Shown here in pieces: positions 53,273 through 61,082 of a DNA stretch of 64,000 bases. The notes below the pieces were generated by a model. That model ran no database searches, had not been told where the DNA came from, and worked only from the letters and a program-made list of their open reading frames with translations. The translations under genes and the position numbers were made by a program. Origin of the DNA: Acidihalobacter yilgarnensis (lineage in GTDB: Bacteria > Pseudomonadota > Gammaproteobacteria > DSM-5130 > Acidihalobacteraceae). The DNA lies in assembly GCF_001753245.1 (NCBI RefSeq), contig NZ_CP017415.1:3342040-3406039 (forward strand), read 5' to 3'. Each line of letters opens with the position of its first letter. Positions within the stretch are counted from its first letter, which is position 1.

Positions 53273-54046
53273 TTGAATCATATGGATACGGCGGCACGAG
53301 AGGCCCCTGCGGCTCTGATCACCGGCGGCGCCCAGGGCATCGGGCTCGGCATCGCCCGCCGCCTGCGCGAAGACGGTTACCGGGTCATGATCGCGGATAT
53401 CGATAGCGAGGCCGGCGAGATCGCATCCCGCCGTTGGGATCTAGCCTTCGAGTGCGTCGACACTGCGGAGGAGACCGACGTGGCGCGCTGCGTGCAAGCG
53501 GCCGTCACGCGTTACGGCCGTCTTGATGCGCTGGTCAACAATGCGGGCATCGCAGGCCCCGAGTGCGGGCCAGTGGAATCGCTGGATCTGGCCGACTGGA
53601 ACCGCTGGCTCGGCGTCAACCTCACCGGCTACTTTCTCACCGTCAAACACGCCGTGCCCGCCCTGCGCGCGGCTCGCGGCACAGTGGTCAACATCGCCTC
53701 GACCCGCGCCCTGCAGTCGGAGCCGAATACCGAGGCCTATGCAGCCTCCAAGGGCGGCGTAGTGGCGCTGACTCACGCGCTGGCCGTCAGCCTGGGCCCA
53801 GATATCCGCGTCAATTGCATCTCGCCGGGCTGGATCGAGGTGCGCGACTGGCGCAAGCCTTCGCGTGCGGAGCTACCCACACTCAGCCCCGAGGATCACG
53901 CCCAACACCCCGCCGGACGCGTCGGCGTACCTGGCGACGTGGCCGCGCTCGCCGCCTTCCTGCTCTCCACCGAGGCCGGCTTCATCACCGGACAGAACTA
54001 CGTCGTCGACGGCGGTATGACCCGCCGCATGATCTACCGCGACTAG
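53273..54046 (+). CDS. Short-chain dehydrogenase/reductase
   Basis: A classical SDR of about 257 residues: NAD(P)-binding TGGAQGIGLG, NNAG, catalytic Ser in NIASTRA, YAASK and the ISPGWI loop. The acidic IADIDSEAG after the second strand suggests NAD preference. The substrate is unknown; it could in principle serve as the ketoreductase missing from the aryl-polyene operon, but it is 11 kb away and not of clear FabG type. The TTG at 53273 lies four bases after AGGAGG; an ATG at 53282 is the alternative. Confidence 0.85.
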   Translation: MNHMDTAAREAPAALITGGAQGIGLGIARRLREDGYRVMIADIDSEAGEIASRRWDLAFECVDTAEETDVARCVQAAVTRYGRLDALVNNAGIAGPECGPVESLDLADWNRWLGVNLTGYFLTVKHAVPALRAARGTVVNIASTRALQSEPNTEAYAASKGGVVALTHALAVSLGPDIRVNCISPGWIEVRDWRKPSRAELPTLSPEDHAQHPAGRVGVPGDVAALAAFLLSTEAGFITGQNYVVDGGMTRRMIYRD

Positions 54047-54085
54047 CCGACCTTCGCCGTCTCGCGCAACAGGAACCCTGTACGC

Positions 54086-54988
54086 ATGAATGCCAACCGT
54101 CTCGCCTATGTACTGCTCACGCTGACCGCCCTGTTCTGGGCCGGCAACTTCGTCCTCGCGCGTGCGGTTCACAACAGTGTTCCGCCTGTAGGCTTGGCCT
54201 TCTGGCGCTGGCTGGTCGTCGCCGTCTTCGTCATACCCTGGGGACTGCAGGAACTGCGCGCGCAATGGCCGCTGATGCGGCGTAGACCCGTGCTGATGCT
54301 GATTCTCGGGCTGCTCAGCGTAGGGGCCTTCAACACCTTGATTTATGTGGGCGTGCAGACCACCAGTGCAGTCAACGCCTTGCTGCTGATCTCGGCAATT
54401 CCGGTCTTCATCCTGCTGCTCGCGCCCCCGCTACTCGGCAATCCGCTGCGCCCGCGTCAAACGCTCGGCGTCGCGATCTCCGCTGCCGGCGTGTTGCTGG
54501 TGCTCAGTCACGGCCACCTCGCCGCCTTCGGCAGCCTGATCCACCACACCGGCAATCTCTGGGTACTCGCCGGCGTCTTCAGCTGGGCGCTGTACTCCGT
54601 GCTCCTGCGCCGCCTGCCCCCGGGCATCGGTGGGCGCGGACTGTTCGTCGCCACCGTCATCATCGGCCTGACCATCCTGCTGCCTTTCTACCTGCTGGAA
54701 ACCTTCGTCGAACATCGTCCGGTGCACTTCGACGGCACCTTGGTCGTCAGCGTGGCCTACCTCGCCCTATTCGCCTCGGTGCTCGCCTATATGTTCTGGA
54801 ACAAGGCGGTGGGCATGATCGGCGCCGAGCACGCCGGGGTATTCATCCATCTCATGCCAGCCTTCGGACTGATACTCTCGGCCGTGTTGCTCGGCGAGCG
54901 CGTCAGCCTCCCCGATCTCGGTGGGCTTGCGCTGATCCTCGCCGGCCTGTTCGTGGCGACCGGTCGCCTACCCTTTCGACGCGCATAG
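54086..54988 (+). CDS. EamA-family (DMT) transporter
   Basis: A 300-residue inner-membrane protein with ten hydrophobic helices in two EamA repeats; the first repeat opens LLTLTALFWAGNFVLARAVHNSVPPVGLAFWRW, the second LAGVFSWALYSVLLRRL. Members export metabolites such as amino acids; the substrate is unknown. It is 39 bases after the SDR gene and probably co-transcribed with it. Confidence 0.88.
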   Translation: MNANRLAYVLLTLTALFWAGNFVLARAVHNSVPPVGLAFWRWLVVAVFVIPWGLQELRAQWPLMRRRPVLMLILGLLSVGAFNTLIYVGVQTTSAVNALLLISAIPVFILLLAPPLLGNPLRPRQTLGVAISAAGVLLVLSHGHLAAFGSLIHHTGNLWVLAGVFSWALYSVLLRRLPPGIGGRGLFVATVIIGLTILLPFYLLETFVEHRPVHFDGTLVVSVAYLALFASVLAYMFWNKAVGMIGAEHAGVFIHLMPAFGLILSAVLLGERVSLPDLGGLALILAGLFVATGRLPFRRA

Positions 54989-55196
54989 GGACCCGGCAAA
55001 GCTCGGGGCGAGCTTCGCGCCGTACACCGGTACGATACCGCTACATCACCCCGTATGACGCTGGACGGGCATATCCGCCGGAAGGGGTGAAGAACACACC
55101 GCTGTACCGCAAGGTAGCGTGTTTCCGGTATCGACGGGCGCGGCTTACTTCACACCCCCCGGTGCGGCGGCCATCGCGGCGCAGGCCGATAGCGTC

Positions 55197-56575
55197 TCAG
55201 GCGTTCATCTGCTTGGGTGCAGGCAAGGCAGGCAACATGGCCGGCAAGCTGAGCGTCATGCACAGCCCACCATCGGCACGATTCTCGGCCAGGATGGTTC
55301 CCTTGTGAGTCTCCACCGCATGCTTGGCGATGGCGAGCCCCAGGCCGTAGCCGGCACGCCCCCGGTCGGGGACTGTGCGCCACGCACGAAGGGTTCGAAC
55401 ACCGTGGCGAGCAACGGCTCACTCATGCCCGGCCCACGATCACAAACCCGCACGAGAATATCGCTGCCTGCCAGGGTAACCGATACCTCGACCTGATCAT
55501 TCGGAGGCGAGAAGCGCAGGGCATTGCGCACCACATTCTCCAGCGCCCGACGCAACAATTCCTCACGCCCCATCAGCTGCGCCGTGCCGACGCACTCGAG
55601 CACCACGCTACGTCCGTCGGAAGCCTCGAAATTGGCATCGGAGACCACCTGCCCGATCAGCGCCGCGAGATCTACGCGCTCCTCCGGCCCCATGTCCACC
55701 CCCGCATTCATGCGCGAGAGCGTCAGCAGTTCGCCGACCAGCTCGTCCAGACGGCCACTCTCGCGCTCGATGCGCGTCAACGCCGTTCCCAGTTTGTCTG
55801 GTTGCTGACGTGCCAGCGCGACGGCGACGCCGAGGCGTGCCAGCGGTGAACGCAGCTCATGAGAAACGTCGTGCAGCAAGCGCTGCTGCGCCGTCACCAA
55901 TGCCTGCAAACGTGTCGCCATATGGTCGAAATCCCGCCCAAGATCGGCGATTTCGTCACGCCGGGTGCCCATGCGCGGCAGTACGCGCGTGTCCAGCGAG
56001 CCCGCCGCCAAGGCGCGCGTGGCACGCTGCAGGTGACGCACCGGACGCGTCAGATACCAGGCAAGACCCAGACTGAACAACAGGCTGGCGGCAAGCGCGG
56101 CCCCCAGGCGGACAATCAACTCGTCGCGCACCAGCGCCCTGCGCGCCGCAGCGCTCGGGTGCACCCGCAGCTCGATAGGGATGAACATCAGGTAACGCTT
56201 GCCATCGGGCGCCGCGACCAGTCGCAGACCGGGACCGGCATCACCGGCAGCGAGGGCGGACTGCGCCTTACCCAGCACCGTCGCCGGTACCGAACGCCCG
56301 AAGATATCCACGCCTTTGTCGCTCACGACCAGCACCGGGAAGTGTTGCCAAAAGCTGGAGCTGGTAAACAGTTCACGCAGCGCCGGCACGCCGCCAAAGT
56401 GCAGCACGGTGGCAGCGGAGGTCACCGCAAAGTCCACCTGCGGCCCACCAGCCACATCCGTGATCTCACGCATGCGCGCCTGGTTGTGCAGATATACCGC
56501 CGCGCCCACGGCCGCCCCGATGGCGATCTGCACCACCCAGAAACCAAGGAATATCTTCCAAAATAGTCGCCCCAC
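55197..56575 (-). pseudogene. CpxA-like sensor histidine kinase, single-base frameshift near the C-terminus
   Basis: The intact part has two membrane helices (about 7-29 and 155-175), a periplasmic domain, HAMP, the phospho-accepting H239 in HDVSHELRSPL, the N box ENVVRNALRFS and DRGPGMSE. Translation derails in a run of four G (plus strand, 55368-55371) after FVRGAQSP. In the adjacent frame the expected GRAGYGLGLAIAKHAVETH and a normal C-terminus follow, stopping at 55197. One restored base gives a complete kinase of about 459 residues. Start is GTG, three bases after the regulator stop. Either a real lesion that removes the last ATP-binding box or a homopolymer sequencing error. Confidence 0.85.
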
Positions 56576-56578
56576 GAA

Positions 56579-57262
56579 CTAGGCCGCCACGAGCTGATAA
56601 CCGATACCGCGCACCGTCTGAATCGGCGAACGTCCGTCCGGTAATTGCCCAAGCTTGCGCCGCAGATTGCTCACATGAACATCCACACTACGGTCGTATC
56701 GCGACAACGGATGCCCGAGAACACGCTCGGAAATCTCCTCCTTGCTAACCACTCGCCCGGCCTGACGCGCCAAGGTTTCCAGCAGGTTGAATTCCGTGCT
56801 GGTCAGGGCCATGCGCTCACCTGCCCACTCGGCCACCCGCTCGGCCGAGCGGAGGGTCACTTCGCCCACGCGCAACGTCTCCCGCGAAGCGCCGGGCGTT
56901 GCCCGGCGCAATACCGCACGCAACCGTGCCACCAGTTCACGCGGATTGCATGGCTTGGGCAGGTAGTCGTCGGCGCCCAACTCAAGGCCGACGATACGGT
57001 CGACGTCATCGCCCTTGGCGGTCAACATGAGCACGGGCACCAGCGACTGTTGGCGAATCTGCCGGAGCGACTCCAGGCCACTCTGGCCCGGCAGCATGAT
57101 ATCCAGCACCACGGCATCGGCGTCGCCGGCAAGCGCCTGCTGCACGCCATCCTCTCCGTTATGCGCCGACGTCACATCGAAGCCTTCGGCCTCAAGATAT
57201 TCCGCAAGCATCTCGCACAATTCTTCGTCATCGTCGATCAACAACACACGATTCATCGTCAT
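56579..57262 (-). CDS. cpxR: CpxR-like response regulator (OmpR family)
   Basis: A 227-residue regulator: receiver with D10-D11-D12 and phospho-acceptor D54 (VVLDIMLPG), Thr in MLTAKGD, Lys in DDYLPKPCNPRELVAR, then a winged-helix DNA-binding domain (LTSTEFNLLETLARQAGRVVSKEEISERVLGHPLSRYDRSVDVHVSNLRRKL). The RYDRSVDVHVSNLRRKLG part is very close to CpxR. A perfect CpxR box lies 79 bases upstream. It probably senses envelope stress with the downstream kinase. Confidence 0.9.
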   Translation of the reverse strand: MTMNRVLLIDDDEELCEMLAEYLEAEGFDVTSAHNGEDGVQQALAGDADAVVLDIMLPGQSGLESLRQIRQQSLVPVLMLTAKGDDVDRIVGLELGADDYLPKPCNPRELVARLRAVLRRATPGASRETLRVGEVTLRSAERVAEWAGERMALTSTEFNLLETLARQAGRVVSKEEISERVLGHPLSRYDRSVDVHVSNLRRKLGQLPDGRSPIQTVRGIGYQLVAA

Positions 57263-57340
57263 CCTGGCCCGTCTGTCCTTGGTTTACCTGAAATCATGCT
57301 GCCACAGCCCACGTGCCTCGGCAGCAAAGTATTGCCCCGC

Positions 57341-57355
57341 TTTACATAGCTTTAC
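57341..57355. promoter_or_regulatory. CpxR box (GTAAA-N5-GTAAA) between cpxR and the miniprotein
   Basis: The plus strand reads TTTACATAGCTTTAC; the minus strand therefore reads GTAAA-GCTAT-GTAAA, an exact CpxR consensus. It is 79 bases upstream of the cpxR start and 92 bases upstream of the miniprotein start, so it may serve both divergent transcripts. Confidence 0.8.
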
Positions 57356-57446
57356 CCATTCAGCATGCACCTTTGCGGGGCTCACGCGGATACTGCATCC
57401 ATCGCAGGACAATGACGTTCAGCAGACACGGAAGGAGCGGTGGATC

Positions 57447-57554
57447 ATGACGCATCAAGACGCAATCTGCTTCGGATGCCAAGGCTTTACCGCTCCCTGC
57501 CAACGTCATACCAATCCACGACGACCGCATCCGACGCCTGCGGCCATCGCTTGA
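57447..57554 (+). CDS. 35-residue Cys-containing miniprotein, possibly Cpx-regulated
   Basis: A small open frame, MTHQDAICFGCQGFTAPCQR and 15 further residues, rich in Pro, His and Arg. It has a C8-F-G-C11 pair, a third Cys at 18 and several His, suggesting metal or disulfide chemistry. A strong AAGGAG site lies nine bases before the ATG, a perfect CpxR box lies upstream and a strong terminator 58 bases downstream, so it behaves like a free-standing gene. I know no family for it. In E. coli the divergent partner of cpxRA is cpxP; this protein is unrelated in sequence. Confidence 0.6.
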   Translation: MTHQDAICFGCQGFTAPCQRHTNPRRPHPTPAAIA

Positions 57555-57612
57555 TACATCCGCGCCAGCTCACGCGACACCTCAGGCGAGACCCCTAGCT
57601 CTCCTCCTGACT

Positions 57613-57638
57613 CGGCCCCTACAGTGGGGCCGTTTTTT
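57613..57638 (+). terminator. Rho-independent terminator after the miniprotein
   Basis: CGGCCCC pairs with GGGGCCG around a six-base loop and is followed by six T. The region between it and the binding-protein gene at 57908 holds nothing else recognisable. Confidence 0.85.
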
Positions 57639-57907
57639 ATGCGCACCGCTCAAATGCAGCCGCGCGCATTGCGCGACATTTCTGCTTGAAATCCAACCCT
57701 CTGAAATACGGTCGCGACGGCACGAATCGTGGCATGTGCGGGCACGTCATTAAATCCAGCAACCTCGTATTTCGCACCGATAAAACAATCAAACTGGATT
57801 CCATACGATCCCACCCTGCGGGATGTTCGCCTGAACCCCTTACGAATAATGTGGTCGATTACATGTCTTTATGACAAAAATCCATTCGCGCAAGGGAGAA
57901 GCACTGG

Positions 57908-59182
57908 ATGACTCATCGCCTCAAAAATCTCATCGTGCCAAGCCTGATGGTCTTACCACTGACCACGCTCATGGCGCATGCCGCCTGCACCATTCCCATC
58001 GGTATCGTGTTGCCGACCTCCGGCGAACTGAGCGCTCAGGGGCAAGAAAACGTACAAATGGCACAGCTCGCCATTCAACAGATCGACAAGGCCGGCGGGC
58101 CGGGCGTCTGCCGCCTCAAGGCCGTGATCAGCAACAGCCAGACCAAGCCAGCCATCGGCGTCGATGCTGCGAAAAAACTGGTCGACCTCGACCATGTACC
58201 GGCCATCGTCGGCGCATCGTCCAGCGGCGTCTCGATGGCGATATTGACTTCGGTGACCGCGCCAAGCCACGTCGTACAGATTTCGCCGTCGTCCACCTCG
58301 CCGGCGTTCACCACGCTCGCCCAGCAAGGCAAGACCGGCGGCTATTGGTTCCGCACGGCACCTTCCGATGCCCTGCAAGGCGTGGCCATGGCCTCTGTCG
58401 CCCACCAGCAAGCCAAGCTCAAGCGCGTCGCCGTGATGTACCTCAACAATCCTTATGGCAGCGGCCTGGCGGGTCGCTTCGAGCATGAATTCAAGGCCAT
58501 GGGCGGCACGGTCACCGCCAGCATCGCCTTCAATCCGCGGCAGCCGTCCTACCGCAGCGAGGTACATCAGGCCATGCAAGGGCATCCCCAGGCGCTGTTC
58601 CTGGTCGGCTACCCGAACACCGGCGAGGTGATCGTACGCGAATGGATCAGCGCCGGCGGTCCGCATACCTACCTGTTCCCCGACGCCCTGCACGCGCCGC
58701 AATTCGTCAGTGCCATCGGCGGCCGTTATCTCGACGGGCATACCTGGGGCACCGTGCCGGGCAATACCCGCACGCGCAGCCTCGGCTATGTTGCGAAGGC
58801 CTTCAAGCGTGCCTACGGGCATCCCATGAGCGAGTCCTACGATGCCTCGACCTACGACGCGACGGCCATCGCGGCACTCGCGGCCTATGCCGCCAAGGCA
58901 GGCGGCGCCGTCACCGGCGCGCGCGTGCGTGACATGATCCCGCGCGTCACCGACCCGAAGGGCGCCCCGATCTACGCCTCGGTGCGCGGTTTCCGCAAGG
59001 CGGAAAAATTGCTCGCCGCCGGCAAGCCGATCCGTTACATCGGCGCCTCAGGCGCGCTGCACTTCAACGCCACCGGCGACGTCAAGGGACCGATGGTCGT
59101 CTGGCGCGTCAAACAGGGCCATATCGACCCGATCGGAACCCTCAGTGCAAAACAAATCGCCAACATCGGCGCGCACGGCTGA
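57908..59182 (+). CDS. Orphan branched-chain-type ABC substrate-binding protein
   Basis: A 424-residue periplasmic protein with a Sec signal (cleavage after AHA, residue about 20) and the Peripla_BP_6 fold (CTIPIGIVLPTSGELSAQGQENVQMAQLAIQQID, then AAKKLVDLDHVPAIVGASSSGVSMA). No permease or ATPase genes are next to it, so it may share the LivHMGF complex encoded 8 kb upstream or act as a sensor. It has two Cys (after signal cleavage and at KAGGPGVCRL). GGGAGAAG precedes the ATG. Confidence 0.88.
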   Translation: MTHRLKNLIVPSLMVLPLTTLMAHAACTIPIGIVLPTSGELSAQGQENVQMAQLAIQQIDKAGGPGVCRLKAVISNSQTKPAIGVDAAKKLVDLDHVPAIVGASSSGVSMAILTSVTAPSHVVQISPSSTSPAFTTLAQQGKTGGYWFRTAPSDALQGVAMASVAHQQAKLKRVAVMYLNNPYGSGLAGRFEHEFKAMGGTVTASIAFNPRQPSYRSEVHQAMQGHPQALFLVGYPNTGEVIVREWISAGGPHTYLFPDALHAPQFVSAIGGRYLDGHTWGTVPGNTRTRSLGYVAKAFKRAYGHPMSESYDASTYDATAIAALAAYAAKAGGAVTGARVRDMIPRVTDPKGAPIYASVRGFRKAEKLLAAGKPIRYIGASGALHFNATGDVKGPMVVWRVKQGHIDPIGTLSAKQIANIGAHG

Positions 59183-59379
59183 CATCACTGCAAAGACACG
59201 GGACCATCTAATACGTGCGCCCCGTGTCGAAATCTTCACAAAATGGAGCCCGCGTGGGCTTTGCGACAAGCCCTCGACACCGGAATACCCGAATGTCGCG
59301 GACCGAGAGCTGGCTTGAATATTGCGTTGCCCGTCTGCCTGCAAGACAAATCGCAATCGCCACACTCAAGGAGAATCGC

Positions 59380-59553
59380 ATGAAGGATGAAACCCTGCCC
59401 TGGGACGATGCAGCACTGCTACGTCTGGAAAAAATGCCCTCGTTCGTACGCAGCATGGCCAAAGGCAAGATCGAAAAAGCTGCCAAAGAGGCCGGGGAGA
59501 GCCGCGTAACGGTGGCATTTCTGGATGCGAGCAAAGGCAAGCTAATGGGCTAG
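59380..59553 (+). CDS. Stand-alone PCP_red-domain small protein
   Basis: A 57-residue protein resembling the C-terminal domain of the light-independent protochlorophyllide reductase B subunit (PCP_red). Key features are the opening PW, LEKMPSFVRSMAKGKIEKAAKEAG and RVTVAFLDASK. Stand-alone copies occur in non-photosynthetic bacteria with unknown function. AAGGAGAA lies seven bases ahead of the ATG. No bchlB-like or other photosynthesis genes are present. Confidence 0.75.
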   Translation: MKDETLPWDDAALLRLEKMPSFVRSMAKGKIEKAAKEAGESRVTVAFLDASKGKLMG

Positions 59554-59650
59554 CGCCTGATCGCGTCCAGCGTCCGGATCTTCATGCTTCGCACTGGCAA
59601 GCGCTTCGATATACTCGAGCGGCGACTGCAACCCATCCCGGATCGCCGCC

Positions 59651-60190
59651 ATGACTGGAATGTCGAAGCCGCATATACGCATCGCTCGACCGGATGATGC
59701 GATCGCGATCGCCCGTATCCACGTCGAAGCCTGGCGTGCCACTTATCCCGGCATGATGCCGCAAGCGCATCTCGATGGCCTGAACGCCGGAGAATCGGCT
59801 CTCCGATGGATGCGCGTCCTCAGCGCAGACAATCCAGCGACGCAGGTGGTGCTCGCGCTGGATGGGCACGAGCATGTGGCCGGTTTCTGCGTGTATGGCA
59901 GTTCAAGGGATACCGACGCAGACGCCGCGCCCGGCGAATTGATCGCGCTGAATATCCATCCGGGGGCCTGGCGAAGGGGCCACGGGCGCCGTTTATGCGC
60001 GAGCGTCTTCGAACATGCCCATGCCGTCGGCTGGCAAGCGATCACGCTATGGGTGGTCCGTGACAATCACCGCGCCCGGCGCTTTTACGAAAAACAGGGG
60101 TTCACGTCCGACCGCACCGAAAAACAAGACCCCCGTTTCCTTGATGGCAAGGTACATGAGGTGCGCTACCGAAGAATCTTCACCGACTGA
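59651..60190 (+). CDS. GNAT-family N-acetyltransferase
   Basis: A 179-residue acetyltransferase. The acetyl-CoA loop is LNIHPGAWRRGHGRRL (Q/RxxGxG/A pattern) and the C-terminal motif is LWVVRDNHRARRFYEKQGF. The IRIARPDDAIAIARIHVEAWRATYPG opening is typical. The substrate is unknown. A second in-frame ATG at 59660 (MSKPHIRIA) is the alternative start. Confidence 0.88.
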   Translation: MTGMSKPHIRIARPDDAIAIARIHVEAWRATYPGMMPQAHLDGLNAGESALRWMRVLSADNPATQVVLALDGHEHVAGFCVYGSSRDTDADAAPGELIALNIHPGAWRRGHGRRLCASVFEHAHAVGWQAITLWVVRDNHRARRFYEKQGFTSDRTEKQDPRFLDGKVHEVRYRRIFTD

Positions 60191-60243
60191 AATAAAACGG
60201 AAATAAATATAGACGGACGTTTTTTGCCACAACACCAACACTC

Positions 60244-60750
60244 TCAGTCGTATATCGCAAGCTCACGTGCTCGACGTGCCGCATCGCCATCACGCACGAC
60301 CGGCACACTTTCCAGATGCGCCCAATAGGCTGCGGGCAGACCGTGCTCGCGGGCACCATTCAGCACATGCGCCTTGTACCCATCGAAGGGCAATACCCCA
60401 GATTCCGCGCGAAGTGCACGGTAGGTATGCGCGTAGACACGGCCACCATCCGGGCACTCGATTTCCAGCATGACGCGTTCGTAGGCAATCCCACGACCCT
60501 CATAACGATCCAGCACCGGCAACTCCCGTGCATCGAGACGAAACAGCACACCATGCACCACATCCGCTACGCACTCCTTGGCATAGGCATCACACTCGGC
60601 CGAGCCGTCGATACGGCTGAGCATGTGAAATTCCAGGCAATGCCCCATCAATCTACCTACGCCGATGTTGCGTGCCGAACCCACCCGCGCCTGCAGGCGT
60701 GCGCTCGACATGTTCGAGCCATAGGCAAAATAGAAAATCGTGTTAGACAT
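60244..60750 (-). CDS. Gamma-glutamylcyclotransferase-like protein
   Basis: A 168-residue protein of the GGCT/AIG2 fold. The substrate-loop YGSNMSSARL and the block VHGVLFRLDARELPVLDRYEG with its likely catalytic Glu are characteristic. GGCT enzymes release 5-oxoproline from gamma-glutamyl amino acids, though many bacterial members have not been tested. The second of two nearby ATG codons (MSNTIFYFAYGSNM) gives the family length. Confidence 0.85.
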   Translation of the reverse strand: MSNTIFYFAYGSNMSSARLQARVGSARNIGVGRLMGHCLEFHMLSRIDGSAECDAYAKECVADVVHGVLFRLDARELPVLDRYEGRGIAYERVMLEIECPDGGRVYAHTYRALRAESGVLPFDGYKAHVLNGAREHGLPAAYWAHLESVPVVRDGDAARRARELAIYD

Positions 60751-61082
60751 CACGATCATGTACAAAATCTGTCGGCGCGGGTTCAATATTGCCGGCCGCT
60801 TTATCGGATACGCCCCGAATCGCAGCGACCTGAGCCGTGTCATTTCGTCTCGCCGATGGGAAAAGTTATGCTTATGAACCAATGCGCCTAAAAAATGTCA
60901 CTATGACTGCGGTTATTCGAATCAGTAGCCCGCTGGCCGAATATAGTCGATTCGCCACCTGGTCACGTCAGGAACGAGCTATCCCATGACAACTGCACCC
61001 TCAATATTATTATTGAATACCCCACCTACGGCCCTTTGGCCTGGGCCACCCAGTTCTCGTACGCTGGAATAGGGTCTTGCGA
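60751..61082. other. Intergenic region between cyclotransferase and GGDEF/EAL genes
   Basis: These 332 bases hold no gene I can support. A small perfect dyad, TCAATA-TTAT-TATTGA, lies at 61001-61016, 67 bases before the sensor start, and AGGG at 61071-61074 serves as its ribosome site. Confidence 0.5.

Noticed and set aside
53273-54046. The SDR as the missing aryl-polyene ketoreductase
   Set aside because: It is 11 kb from the operon, paired with an EamA transporter, and its acidic cofactor loop suggests NAD rather than the NADPH use of FabG.
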